Source: Caulobacter sp048541825 (GTDB lineage Bacteria > Pseudomonadota > Alphaproteobacteria > Caulobacterales > Caulobacteraceae). From it: a DNA stretch of 64,000 bases. Numbering within the stretch: position 1 is the first letter of the stretch; each line of letters starts with the position of its first letter. The position numbers were made by a program, and so were the translations under genes. Shown piece by piece: positions 25,767 to 35,144 of the stretch. Where the stretch lies: contig NZ_CP183333.1 in the NCBI RefSeq assembly GCF_048541825.1, positions 81,407 through 145,406 of the forward strand. Direction: 5' to 3'. The notes under the pieces are model-generated. The model was given only the letters and a program-made list of their open reading frames with translations, did no database searches and was not told the DNA's origin.

Positions 25767-28700
25767 TTATTCGAATGTTGGCTCGGCCTTGCGGGCTCCC
25801 GCCTCCAAGTCTGTGAGGTATTTGACGAGGCTCCGATGGAAGTCATCGGCCCATTTGCGCACTGCCGGGTTTTGATGATTTCCCAAGCCCCGCAACATCG
25901 CCAGACGCCGGCGGTAGCGGAAGCCGTACTCGCCGCTCGAGGCGCCGGTGCCAAAGCGGCGCTCGAAGGTTTCATGGACCTCCTCATCGCCGCCGACCGC
26001 GTTCAGCAAGCGCATCGCCAGCGGCGTCCAGGCAAAGTCCTTACCTTCGCCGGTCTCGAAATAGGGGATGAGCTGGGCCAGGCGTCGACCGCGGTCGAGA
26101 CGGTCCTCATCCATCCAGCTCATCAAAACATCCGACGCGATCGCGGCGATGAGGTTGAACCCGCCACCGTCGTCATCGTCGTAATTCTTCAGCAGGTGGT
26201 CCAACTTGTAGCGAACGTGGTCCCAGGTCGTTGATAGGTAGGTGTCGAGCACGAGGCGCGGATGATCGCGAGCGATAACCCCCATCAAGCCTGGCAGGCC
26301 ATGGAGCCAAAAATCATTGTCTTCCTCCACGTGCTTGGCGATGCGGGTCAGAAGGCCAGCGGCGGTGGCTTCCCCCTCGGATCCGCCGAGCACACGATCG
26401 GCCAAGGCGGCCAGTTGGTAGTCGCCCGACCGCCCCTCATCGTTGGAGAACGCAATCGCCTCAAGAATCCGCCGTCCCGCCGCTCGCAAGGCTTGTGGCC
26501 AGGCCTCCTCGTCGGCCTTGGGTCGCTTGGCGTCCAGCAGGTGCAGCGCAGTCGAAGGCTGGCCATGATCCAGAACAGCGTCGACTAGGGCGGCCAAGGC
26601 GTCAGGCGCGACGTCGGCGCTAGCCTTGAAGCGCCACAGGGTCTGGGCGACACCTTCATGGACCAGACCTTGGGTCAGGACGGTGATCATGCGGGCGATC
26701 CCGGCCTCGCCGACCTCGCCGCTTTCGACCTCCAGCCACGGCAGCAGGCTAGCGACGAGCGGATCGCTCACCCCCGCCTCCAGCCAGCGCTCGGCCACTG
26801 CCGGATAGGCTTGCCGGCAGTGGCCGAAAAACCCAGCGATCGTCGTGGCGTTGAGGTCGCCGCGTGGCACGGCCCTGGCCTGTATCAACAGGTCCGCCCA
26901 GGCCTGGTCCAGATCCTGCGCGGCCTGCGCCCACCCCGCCCCGAACTCGCTTCCCGCCACATGGGGATCGCTCAAGGCCACGGTGAGCAAGGCCTTGCCC
27001 TCATCGCCCGCCGCGAAGGCGTCACCGCCGACTTGGCGAGCCCGAGCGCGCGCGGTGTTCCAGGAGTCGACGGCGTCGTCGCCGTCGGGGTCATGCCAAT
27101 CCCACAAGCGCTGACGCATGAAGGCGTCGAACTGCTCTTGGAGCGTTTTAGGCCGCAGCGCCGCCTCGCAGTCGCGCATCGCCTGGGTCTGATCGTCACC
27201 CTTTCGATGATTGAGCACATCGCAGGCGGCAAACCACCCCTCGCCCCAGAAGGCCAGATCGGCGACCTTGATCATGGTCTCGACGGTCTGGGCGTCGATG
27301 GCGGCGATGCGCACCAGATCGGGATAGGCCTTGGCCAGGATCGTACGCGCCATCACGGGCTCGGCTCCTACGATCATGCCGAACGCTCGGTCCAGGGCCA
27401 CCGTGAACCAAGCCAAGACCTGCTTGTCGCCTGTCGCCCACCACCCCGCTGTACGGCGCCGGGCCCCGAACGGTTCAATCGAGGATCGGTTGTTCGGACG
27501 CGTCATCAAGGCGGCGCGTAAAGCGTGGAGACCCAGCAGACGCGTTGGAGCGTCCTGGCTGGCCAGCAGATCGTCTAGCAACGCGAACCGCTGCTCAGGC
27601 AAGGCCTCCGTGTCCGACATGATAGCTTGGAAGAGGCGGGTGAACCGAGGTCGCAGTTGCTCGATCATCCGCGACTCGTCCTGGCCGATGACCAACTGGG
27701 ACAGCAGCCGCGCGGCGGGGTCGAAAAGTTCGGCCTCGTAGGTCAGCTTGCACAGCAGGGCGGTGATCTGACGCGCGGCCTGGTTGGTGTAGACGATGGT
27801 CTCGGTCGCGCCATAGCGAGCAACGTAGTCCTGCAGGATCCCCAGGACACGGGCGGGAGCCAGCGGGGCCAAATGGGCCAGCACTTCGATCGCCGCCTTG
27901 TCTTCGCGTGACGGCCTGGCCAGCTCCTGCCCCGGAGCCAGGATCATCTCGGCCATTGCCACCGCCTCGGCGCGATCGTGCAAGGCCCCCAGCCGCTTGG
28001 CGAACGAGGTCGCTAACCGAGCCGGAGCGGCCGAAAAGATCGCAAACAAGCGGGAGGCCGGGATCCGCGCGACCGCATCCTTGGCCAAGTGGATCGCCAG
28101 GGCCTGGGGCAGGATCGCGCGCTGCTTGCCGCGTTGCTGAGCCAGCCCCCTGTCCAGCAGTTCGCCAAGCCTGTCGAGAAAATCGGTCTCACTGGTTCCG
28201 GCTAGGCCCGCCAGCACCGCCAACTCATCTGGATTGGGGTCACCCTCGACATAGAAGGCATAGACCAAGGCGGCGATGCGAGCGACCTGATGGAGCTTGG
28301 GATCGTGACCGCGACGCCCCGTGAGAAATAGTCGATCCACCAGGGCGGCGTCTTCGAGATTGGCCAGGCTTCCCGAGGTCGCCGCGGTCTTGGCCAGCGC
28401 CAGGGCGATGCGGGTGTTGCCTTCGGAAAACTCGACGACGCGCCGCACGTCCGCGGCGTTCAGATGCGGCGCGCGCTGACGCAGCAGACGCTCGATCAGA
28501 ACGTCGCCACCCGCCTCCAGGCGCGCAACCACGGTCTTGTCGGGCTGATCGGCCCCGATGTCGAAATCGATGGTCAGCAGGCTGAACTTGGCCTCGGGCC
28601 GGCTGGCGATCGCGGTCAGCAGGCTGTGCATCTGGGTGGGACAGTTATCGACAATAAGGATCGGCGCCTGATCCGCATCGATCAGGGCTCTCGCCATCGC

Positions 28701-29543
28701 GGTGGGCGCCACCTCCATGTCCGGATCACCCGCATCGCCATAAACGGCCAGATGCGCGGGCAAGGCTTGCTCGCCAACCCGCTCGTCGAATAAGGCCTGC
28801 ACCAGACGAGTCTTGCCCATCCCTGACTGGCCAAGAAGACGCACCACGCTGCGCGGACGACGCAGAGCGTTGCGCAAGGCGTCCAGGCCCTCGACCACAC
28901 CGCGCGCAGAGGTGTTAGCGCCAACGGTCAGGCGCGCCTGGTCGTCGGCCAGAAACACAGGCTCGAGACCCTGATCGGGCGCCGACCAATTGGCCAAGTC
29001 CGCCCAGCCGCGCGTCGAGCGGCCCGCCTTTTCAAGCAGCCAGATAGCGACAGACCGATGTTGCCGCGCCCAGTCGGCAAGGCGGCTGGCGTCATAGAAA
29101 TCGAAATGCGGCGCGGGGGTCTCGCAGCCCCCAAAGGCCAGGCGCATGGCCCTGACCCGCTCCTCGCGTCCCATCCCGGTGAGGTTCTCGTGGCCGCAGG
29201 CGATGATGTAGGCCCCGTCGTCCTGGCCCAGGGTGATGATCGAGGAGCGCAGGACGCCCTTGAAGCGCATCTCCTTGTCGACATCTGCCTTGTCCATGGT
29301 CGTGGCCTTGACCTGGAAGCCCAGCGGCAGACGCGGCAGATAGCCGTTGCCGGCCCCTTCCCCTTCCACGCGCACGTCGATGCCGCCGTCCTTGGCCTTT
29401 TGATGCCCCCCGGCGATCAGGCCGGCCGGGGATAGGCCCATGGCCTTCATCTCTGCTTCGCAAAGCCTGCGCACGAGCTCGCGAAGGGCGACATCGTCCA
29501 GCGCCTTCACGTCACTGGGGACGGGGTCCAGGACCCAGCTCAT
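25767..29543 (-). CDS. Avs-like STAND NTPase with N-terminal PD-(D/E)XK (Mrr-like) nuclease domain
   Basis: A 1258-residue protein. Start is the ATG ending at 29543 (AAGGA 9 bases upstream), not the GTG 17 codons earlier. N-terminal domain: E31, D56 in GGIDVRV and Q77-V-K79 in GFQVKATT make a Mrr/Cap4-type nuclease active site. Centre: Walker A GQSGMGKT (238-245) and Walker B PILIVDN (D299), followed by a winged-helix-like region. The C-terminal 700 residues are helical repeats suited to ligand sensing. This is the layout of antiviral STAND (Avs) proteins, which bind a phage protein and then activate a nuclease. The ligand is unknown. It sits where the trb operon breaks off. Confidence 0.75.
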   Translation of the reverse strand: MSWVLDPVPSDVKALDDVALRELVRRLCEAEMKAMGLSPAGLIAGGHQKAKDGGIDVRVEGEGAGNGYLPRLPLGFQVKATTMDKADVDKEMRFKGVLRSSIITLGQDDGAYIIACGHENLTGMGREERVRAMRLAFGGCETPAPHFDFYDASRLADWARQHRSVAIWLLEKAGRSTRGWADLANWSAPDQGLEPVFLADDQARLTVGANTSARGVVEGLDALRNALRRPRSVVRLLGQSGMGKTRLVQALFDERVGEQALPAHLAVYGDAGDPDMEVAPTAMARALIDADQAPILIVDNCPTQMHSLLTAIASRPEAKFSLLTIDFDIGADQPDKTVVARLEAGGDVLIERLLRQRAPHLNAADVRRVVEFSEGNTRIALALAKTAATSGSLANLEDAALVDRLFLTGRRGHDPKLHQVARIAALVYAFYVEGDPNPDELAVLAGLAGTSETDFLDRLGELLDRGLAQQRGKQRAILPQALAIHLAKDAVARIPASRLFAIFSAAPARLATSFAKRLGALHDRAEAVAMAEMILAPGQELARPSREDKAAIEVLAHLAPLAPARVLGILQDYVARYGATETIVYTNQAARQITALLCKLTYEAELFDPAARLLSQLVIGQDESRMIEQLRPRFTRLFQAIMSDTEALPEQRFALLDDLLASQDAPTRLLGLHALRAALMTRPNNRSSIEPFGARRRTAGWWATGDKQVLAWFTVALDRAFGMIVGAEPVMARTILAKAYPDLVRIAAIDAQTVETMIKVADLAFWGEGWFAACDVLNHRKGDDQTQAMRDCEAALRPKTLQEQFDAFMRQRLWDWHDPDGDDAVDSWNTARARARQVGGDAFAAGDEGKALLTVALSDPHVAGSEFGAGWAQAAQDLDQAWADLLIQARAVPRGDLNATTIAGFFGHCRQAYPAVAERWLEAGVSDPLVASLLPWLEVESGEVGEAGIARMITVLTQGLVHEGVAQTLWRFKASADVAPDALAALVDAVLDHGQPSTALHLLDAKRPKADEEAWPQALRAAGRRILEAIAFSNDEGRSGDYQLAALADRVLGGSEGEATAAGLLTRIAKHVEEDNDFWLHGLPGLMGVIARDHPRLVLDTYLSTTWDHVRYKLDHLLKNYDDDDGGGFNLIAAIASDVLMSWMDEDRLDRGRRLAQLIPYFETGEGKDFAWTPLAMRLLNAVGGDEEVHETFERRFGTGASSGEYGFRYRRRLAMLRGLGNHQNPAVRKWADDFHRSLVKYLTDLEAGARKAEPTFE

Positions 29544-30372
29544 CGGGCCGGTCCTTGCGAGAATCGCAGAGCGTTCATCAACCGAGCATGACACCCACCC
29601 GCCCGGCCGTCGCCCTCAGTAGGCCAAGCTCGCGGGTCGCCGATCTTTGTATTCGCCAACGCTTAGCTGTGTGCCGAGAGCATCACGTTTTACGTCGCTG
29701 AGCGTCAGATTATTGTTTGCCAGGTCGTGTTGCTGGCGCTTCGGCTGCGGCCAGGAAGCGGACCTTCCCAACGTCAGAGAAGAGTCAACTACCGTCCTTG
29801 GGTATGAAGGATCGGCACACGACCGGTTTGACCATTTGATTGGGAAAACAGCCCGATAGGCGATCCATGTGCAATCTGTAAGCGATGATGAAGGCCCGAG
29901 CCGAGGTCGCCGCCCTGACCCGCGCGATGTCGGACCGAAACAACAACCAGCTGCCAATGCCCGGTATTTTACCTGACTACGCCGCAGTCAGCCCATCGGA
30001 ACCCGGTTCTCGATCTATGCAAAGGCCGCCGACCGCGTAGGGGGTCGAGATTTCTTCAACTCGCACCATTCATGGGACTACGAGATCATTCCCAAAGCTT
30101 AATTGCCCCGGCGAAGGGCCAACTACGCCTAACTAAAATGATGGCTGCAAGGAGCCCGCGCATCGCGCGTGGCGGAACGCGCCGTCGAGCGACCGGCGGT
30201 GCCCAAAAGGCGCCCGCCAGGGGCGGACCCGCAGGAGCCGCGAAGCGGCAGGACCGAGCATGCCCGTCTTCCGCTCCCCATATCGGGGCGTTACGGGGTG
30301 TCCCCGCTCGAAGGGTTCGGCCGAGACACCGACTGGCTCGACCGCAGGGGAAGCCTTTCCTCCCATAACCCC
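29544..30372. other. Non-coding junction between the Avs-like gene and trbB
   Basis: No supported gene in 830 bases. It holds the Avs promoter region, a ~45-base repeat (29756-29799) shared with the ABC-3C upstream region, a short unplaced remnant near 30040-30110, and a GC-rich stretch (30130-30370) with several short inverted segments just past the trbB stop. Confidence 0.5.
29756..29799. repeat. Dispersed repeat, copy A
   Basis: About 45 bases beginning AAGCGGACC and ending GAGTCAACTACCGTC-CTT. It matches 60895-60939 with six mismatches and one gap. It lies 213 bases before the Avs-like start codon. Confidence 0.65.
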
Positions 30373-31335
30373 CTACCCCTCCACACAGTCCTCCAGGACA
30401 TAGGTGTCACCCTCGCGGCCGGTCACGCGGGCCACCTCCTGGACCCGCCGTCCGGCCGGCGCACGGGCGATATGGATCACTAGGTTGATCGCCTGGGTGA
30501 TCGCCCGGTAGGGGATACGCTGGGTTACTTCCCCGATCAGATCCTCCAGCCGCGTCAGGCCCTCTGCGGCGCTGTTGGCATGAATGGTCGCCAGACCGCC
30601 GGGATGGCCCGTATTCCAGGCCTTCAGTAGGTCCAGCGCCGAGCCGTCCCTCACCTCGCCGATGATGATCCGGTCGGGCCTCAGCCGCAGCGTGTCGCGG
30701 ACCAAATCGGTCATGGTGACCTGCGGCTCCGTCCGTTTGGTTAGCATCTGGATCTGGTCTGCGGCTGAGCATTGCAGCTCTGCCGTATCCTCGATCAGCA
30801 CCACCCGATCCTCGGCGAAGGCGGGCTCGGCCAGGATGGCGTTGGCTAATGTCGTCTTGCCCGATCCGGTGCCACCAACGATCAGCATGTTCTGCCGTGC
30901 GACCGCCGCCGCTCGGATGATCGCCGCCTGACCTTCGGTCATCATGCCGCCGGCGACATACTCGTCCAGAGTGAACACCACCTCCGGCCGTTTGCGGATC
31001 GCGAAGGCCGGGCTGGAGACCACGGGCATGAAAGCGCCCTGGAAGCGCTCCCCGGTCAGCGGCAAGGTCGCGCTGACCCTAGGGTGATCACGGGTGACCA
31101 CCTCGCCGGCGTGGTCGGCCAGCAGGCGCAGGATGCGGTCGGCGTCAGCCGCTGCCAGGTACTCGCCGGTCCACGACCTCCCCTCCCCGATCCGGTCCAC
31201 CCAGATCTTGCCGTCGGGATTGACCATCACCTCGACGACCAGGCGCTCGGCGAGGGCGCCGGCGATGACCGGGCCCATCGCCTGGCGCAGGGCCGCGACC
31301 TTGCGATCGGTTACGACAGGATGCTGCTGCGACAT
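30373..31335 (-). CDS. trbB: TrbB / VirB11-type conjugative transfer ATPase
   Basis: A 320-residue hexameric secretion ATPase of the type IV system. The ATG ending at 31335 has GGAG 7 bases upstream. Walker A GGTGSGKT (about 154-161), Asp box IEDTAEL, Walker B RIIIGEVRDG and His box GGLATIHANS are present. In IncP-type operons trbB is followed by trbC-trbI for the mating pore; here nothing of that operon follows. It is therefore either a leftover or works with pore genes outside the window. Confidence 0.92.
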   Translation of the reverse strand: MSQQHPVVTDRKVAALRQAMGPVIAGALAERLVVEVMVNPDGKIWVDRIGEGRSWTGEYLAAADADRILRLLADHAGEVVTRDHPRVSATLPLTGERFQGAFMPVVSSPAFAIRKRPEVVFTLDEYVAGGMMTEGQAAIIRAAAVARQNMLIVGGTGSGKTTLANAILAEPAFAEDRVVLIEDTAELQCSAADQIQMLTKRTEPQVTMTDLVRDTLRLRPDRIIIGEVRDGSALDLLKAWNTGHPGGLATIHANSAAEGLTRLEDLIGEVTQRIPYRAITQAINLVIHIARAPAGRRVQEVARVTGREGDTYVLEDCVEG

Positions 31336-31378
31336 GGCGCTCTCCAGGAACTTGGGTTGGATGGGGGCGATGAGCGCA

Positions 31379-33373
31379 CTACAGGCTCCCGTCGTCATCG
31401 CCGGGCCGCAGGGCGGCGATCGGTTGGGGCGCCAGGTAGTCCTCGGTCAGGTGGCCCTCTGGCGCTTCGGCAGCGCCTTTCCCGGCTCCCGAGCGCGCTC
31501 GGGGCGGCGAGACACCCTCAAAGCCTTCAGGAGCAGCCACCACGGCCCGCACACCCTTCCAGTCGATCGAAGCCCGTCCAGGCAGGTCGGCGGCCTCTGG
31601 GCGCTGCTCATAAGCCGCGGGCACGCCGTTGAAGTAGTCCCCCGTCCGCGCCTTGAAGAACGGCTCCTCGTAGTAGCGAATCTTGTCGGCGAGTATCGGC
31701 TTGGTGTTGTTGACGAACAGGAACTGCTTCCTGTCGTCGAGGCCGCGCACATCCTCCTCGGAGAGGATGTAGCGCTGCTGCTCCGACTGCGAGGTCGAAC
31801 GGTTCGCGCGCCCGAAAAGGCTGCGCGGATCGCTGTAGCTCTCCCGCATCTCCAGCGCCTTGCCCGCCCGGCGCGTCACCTTGTCGATGCTGGTGGGCTC
31901 CGAGGTCGCGAAGCAGGCCGTGATGTGCATGTTGTCGAACAGCGGCGTCTTGTCCCCGTACTTGGAAAAGACGTCGTTGAAGCTCTGGCAGATCAGGTGG
32001 GCGGTGATCCCATAGCCGGCCATCTCGCCCATCGCGTTTTCCAGGAAGGGAAGACTGCCAAGCTTCGGAAACTCATCGAGTAGCAACAGAAGCCTGTGCA
32101 GCTTGCGCCGGCGGCGGCTGTCGAAATGCTCGTGCTCCATCAGGCTGTTGATGGTCTGGCGCGTGAACACCCGCACCAGGAACGCCAGGCGGTCGGCATG
32201 GGCCTGCGGCGTGATGATGTAGAAGGACACCGGCGCCTCCGAGCAGACCAGGTCGCCGATGGAGAAGTCCGACCAGCTGGTCGCGTACTCCACCAAAGGG
32301 TCCGCCCACAGCGACAGTGACGCCCGGCAGGTGGCCAGGACATTGGATTTCACGCGCTCGTCCATGGTCGAGAGCGCCGTCGCCCCCAGCAGGACCTCGG
32401 GGTGGATCTCCGCGATCGGCGCGCCCTCGGCGTCGCGCGCGAGCCCGTCCGCCGCATGATAGTCCGGCCGCCAGCGGTGCTGGGTATTCATCATCGCGTG
32501 CAGGGTTGGTTCGATGTTGATCAGCAGCCGCCGGACCTGGGCCAGGTTCTTCTTGGTGTCCTCCTCGCTGTAGAGAACGTGCAGGATGATCGCGGTGAAG
32601 AAGTCCGTCGCACTCTGGTCCCAGAAGTTCAGGTCGCCGGCCTTTCGGCCCAACGGGTCGACCAGGATCCCGACCACGTTCTGGATATCGGCGATCTCCA
32701 TCGGCCCCTTGCGGACCTCGAAGAGCGGATTCCAGCGGACGGTGTTTGGGTCGGTCGGCGAGAAATAGAAGACGTGGCTGAACGTCTTTCGGTGATCGGC
32801 GGTGATGTGCCAAAGCTCGCCCTTGCGATCATAGATGAAGGCGCTGTGCGGCCAGGCGATCAAGGTCGGGACCACATGCCCGGCCCCCTTACCGCTCCGC
32901 GACGCGCCCACGATGATCGCGTGCTCGATCCCGCCATAGGTCAGGTATCGGCCGTTGAAGCGGCCGAGCACCCGGCCGCTGATCTGACCGCTGGTTTGCC
33001 CGCCAGGGCCGAAGAGTTTGGCGCGCCGCACGTCATCGACGTCGGCCCAGGCGTCCCGGCCAAAGGCCTTGGGCTCACGCTGGGATCGGCGGGTCAGCAG
33101 CGCCGCCAGCATCACCGGCCCCATCGCGACGGCCAGGGCAGCCAGGCCCGCCAGATCGAACGTCTTCGGGTAGCTCGGTTGGAAGCGCGTGTACCAGCTG
33201 ACGAACGACCAGGGTGCATAGACCCGCACCGTCCCCAGGTCGAAGGCACCGCCCCCAAACTCGCGCGGATAACCGTAGGTCTGCGCGACCATCTGAGTGG
33301 CCAGCGTCAGACCAAGAAGGATCGACAGGCCCGCCAAAGGCAGGATAATCGAGGCGCGCGTTGAGGCGTTCAT
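31379..33373 (-). CDS. traG: TraG / VirD4-type coupling protein
   Basis: A 664-residue inner-membrane DNA pump that links the relaxosome to the secretion channel. Two N-terminal membrane segments (about 8-30 and 75-93) precede the ATPase. Walker A is GASRSGKG (156-163), the usual VirD4 form, and Walker B is LLLLLDEFPKLG (about 437-448). AGGAG is 8 bases before the ATG. It lies between the relaxase (15 bases upstream) and trbB (43 bases downstream) in one transcript. Confidence 0.93.
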   Translation of the reverse strand: MNASTRASIILPLAGLSILLGLTLATQMVAQTYGYPREFGGGAFDLGTVRVYAPWSFVSWYTRFQPSYPKTFDLAGLAALAVAMGPVMLAALLTRRSQREPKAFGRDAWADVDDVRRAKLFGPGGQTSGQISGRVLGRFNGRYLTYGGIEHAIIVGASRSGKGAGHVVPTLIAWPHSAFIYDRKGELWHITADHRKTFSHVFYFSPTDPNTVRWNPLFEVRKGPMEIADIQNVVGILVDPLGRKAGDLNFWDQSATDFFTAIILHVLYSEEDTKKNLAQVRRLLINIEPTLHAMMNTQHRWRPDYHAADGLARDAEGAPIAEIHPEVLLGATALSTMDERVKSNVLATCRASLSLWADPLVEYATSWSDFSIGDLVCSEAPVSFYIITPQAHADRLAFLVRVFTRQTINSLMEHEHFDSRRRRKLHRLLLLLDEFPKLGSLPFLENAMGEMAGYGITAHLICQSFNDVFSKYGDKTPLFDNMHITACFATSEPTSIDKVTRRAGKALEMRESYSDPRSLFGRANRSTSQSEQQRYILSEEDVRGLDDRKQFLFVNNTKPILADKIRYYEEPFFKARTGDYFNGVPAAYEQRPEAADLPGRASIDWKGVRAVVAAPEGFEGVSPPRARSGAGKGAAEAPEGHLTEDYLAPQPIAALRPGDDDGSL

Positions 33374-33388
33374 CGTCCCTCTCCTGCC

Positions 33389-34885
33389 TTAAGAGCCTGG
33401 AATGAAGCCACGTCCGATGACGCGCCCCAGTCCTCGGTTGAGACGTTCTACGGCCTGTTGGCGCGCCGGCGCCGGGAAGCGCATCACCGCCTCCCGCGCG
33501 GGGCCACCGATGTCGCGGATGAAGCGGGTTTCGTCGGGGACCTTGGCCGGCACACGAAGCTCGCCTTGCCCCAGCGCCTGGGCGACCCGCAGGTCGTTGA
33601 AGGTCCGCGTGGCGCCGGCGATCCGCTTGTCCGCGCGTTTGACTTTCCGCTCCAGGGTCCGCTTGCGACGAGCGACATCGGCGGCGGTCTCGAGCTGCGG
33701 GCCCCGGCGCGCCGCCACATAGGCCTGGCCCTGCGGCGAACGTGCCCAGGACGCACGAACCTCAAGCTGCAGGTCAGCCCGCCGGAGCGCAGAGCGCGCC
33801 CGCGCAATGGCGTTCAGTTCGGCGTGCTTCGCCCAGATCATCCGGGCCGGATTGCGCAACCATTGGACTAGGTTCAACCGCTTGGACCGTACCCCGGCGA
33901 CGCGTCGCTCGACACGGGCGAGGCCAGCCTTGGCAGCCGCGCGCTCACGCACCGCCTCCCTCGTCAGCGCTCGTTCGATCTGGCCTGCGGTTTCGATCTT
34001 CGGCCCGCCCAAGCCCGCCCGCTCAGCCGCCCAGCCATCGCGCTCGGCGACCATGCGAACCCGCATCTGCTCGGCTTCCTTGACCAGCTTGGCGACCGGA
34101 ACCGAGATCAGCGGCGCGGCTTCAACAAGCCGATCGGCGGTCTCCTGAAAGTCCCGCCGAAGCTCTGCCCGCTTGCGGTTGTGCGCGGCCGCGTCGCGGT
34201 TCTGCTCGCCCCGTTCAGAGGCGATGTTCTTGCGCTCCAAGGCCGAAGCCGTGGATCCAAGGTGGACACCAGGCTCGCGATCCAGGCCCCGCTCGGCGAG
34301 GGACAGATGCGAGACCTGCGGGGCGTCCGGGCCAAGGTGCCGACGCAGGTGCTGGTTCTGTGTTTCGGCCCACGCCGCGCGCCACTTACGCACTGCCTGC
34401 GGACTCCACCATTCCGGCGGCTTTCGCCCGAATCCCGCCGGTCCGACAGAGCGCGTCGTGACCAGCACATGGGCGTGGAAATTGCGCTGATCGCCATCTT
34501 TTCCGGGCCGGTGCATCGCCATATCGGCGATCATCCCCTGCCCGACCAGATGCTCTGAAACGAAGGCCCGGACGAGGTCGCGCCGCTGCTCGAAATTCAG
34601 TTCGTGCGGCAGGGCCAGGAGCAACTCCCGAGCCGGCACGGCGTCCTTCCGCGACTCCCGCGCCTCGGCCGCATTCCACAGCACCTCGCGGTCCCGGAAG
34701 GCTGGAGGCGCACCGGCGGGCGCCAGGATTTCCGCGTGCTCGATGCCATCCTTGGCGGCGAAGTCGAACTCCATCGCCAGGCGCTCATCCATCAGCCGGT
34801 CGCCTGACCGGTAAGCCGCGGCGGCCACAACCGAGCGGCCCGCCGAACGCTGGATTGTCTGCACCTGGCAAAGGAACGACGCCAT
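33389..34885 (-). CDS. MobA/MobL-family relaxase (MOBQ type)
   Basis: A 498-residue DNA-nicking relaxase. The frame is open nearly 900 bases further upstream, but that part is antisense to the gene at 35145-35828; the true start is the ATG ending at 34885, with GGAGG 6 bases upstream (MASFLCQVQTIQRSAGRS). The N-terminal half has the catalytic-region AAAYRSGD, LALPHELN and the metal-binding His motif NFHAHVLVTTR. The C-terminal half is coiled and basic. The TraA-type helicase domain is absent. oriT should lie in the divergent intergenic region next to it. Confidence 0.9.
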   Translation of the reverse strand: MASFLCQVQTIQRSAGRSVVAAAAYRSGDRLMDERLAMEFDFAAKDGIEHAEILAPAGAPPAFRDREVLWNAAEARESRKDAVPARELLLALPHELNFEQRRDLVRAFVSEHLVGQGMIADMAMHRPGKDGDQRNFHAHVLVTTRSVGPAGFGRKPPEWWSPQAVRKWRAAWAETQNQHLRRHLGPDAPQVSHLSLAERGLDREPGVHLGSTASALERKNIASERGEQNRDAAAHNRKRAELRRDFQETADRLVEAAPLISVPVAKLVKEAEQMRVRMVAERDGWAAERAGLGGPKIETAGQIERALTREAVRERAAAKAGLARVERRVAGVRSKRLNLVQWLRNPARMIWAKHAELNAIARARSALRRADLQLEVRASWARSPQGQAYVAARRGPQLETAADVARRKRTLERKVKRADKRIAGATRTFNDLRVAQALGQGELRVPAKVPDETRFIRDIGGPAREAVMRFPAPARQQAVERLNRGLGRVIGRGFIPGS

Positions 34886-35144
34886 CTCTTCCCTCCGATT
34901 GGCCGGCCCTGCCGGCTGGATCGCTAAGGGCTGCGCCCTTGGCTCAAGGCTCCAAGGCCGGGCAGGCCGTCGGGAGGCTTGAGGGTGCCGGGCGGAGCCT
35001 GGCCGCAGGGTTGGTGGGCGTAGCCCAACCAACCCGTATATGCGCCATTGTCCGTAATTACTGTTATGCCATGGATAGACCATTACGGACTTTATCGATA
35101 GGTTTAGACCGCTGGGGCCTTTTACGACAACTACGGTGTTCGCC
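34886..35144. other. Candidate origin of transfer (oriT) between relaxase and accessory gene
   Basis: This divergent gap contains CTAAGGGCTGCGCCCTTGG (34925-34943), whose TGCGCCCT core resembles MOBQ nick regions. It also has a strong imperfect hairpin at about 35008-35035 (arms GGGTTGG..GGGC and GCCC..CCAACCC), and a 9-base inverted repeat GTCCGTAAT / ATTACGGAC (35050-35058 and 35082-35090) in a more AT-rich segment that could hold promoters for both genes. Nick site not proven. Confidence 0.5.

Noticed and set aside
30133..30366. Minus-strand frame of 77 codons past trbB
   Set aside because: Low-complexity Arg/Gly/Pro content, no ribosome site and short inverted segments suggest non-coding DNA.
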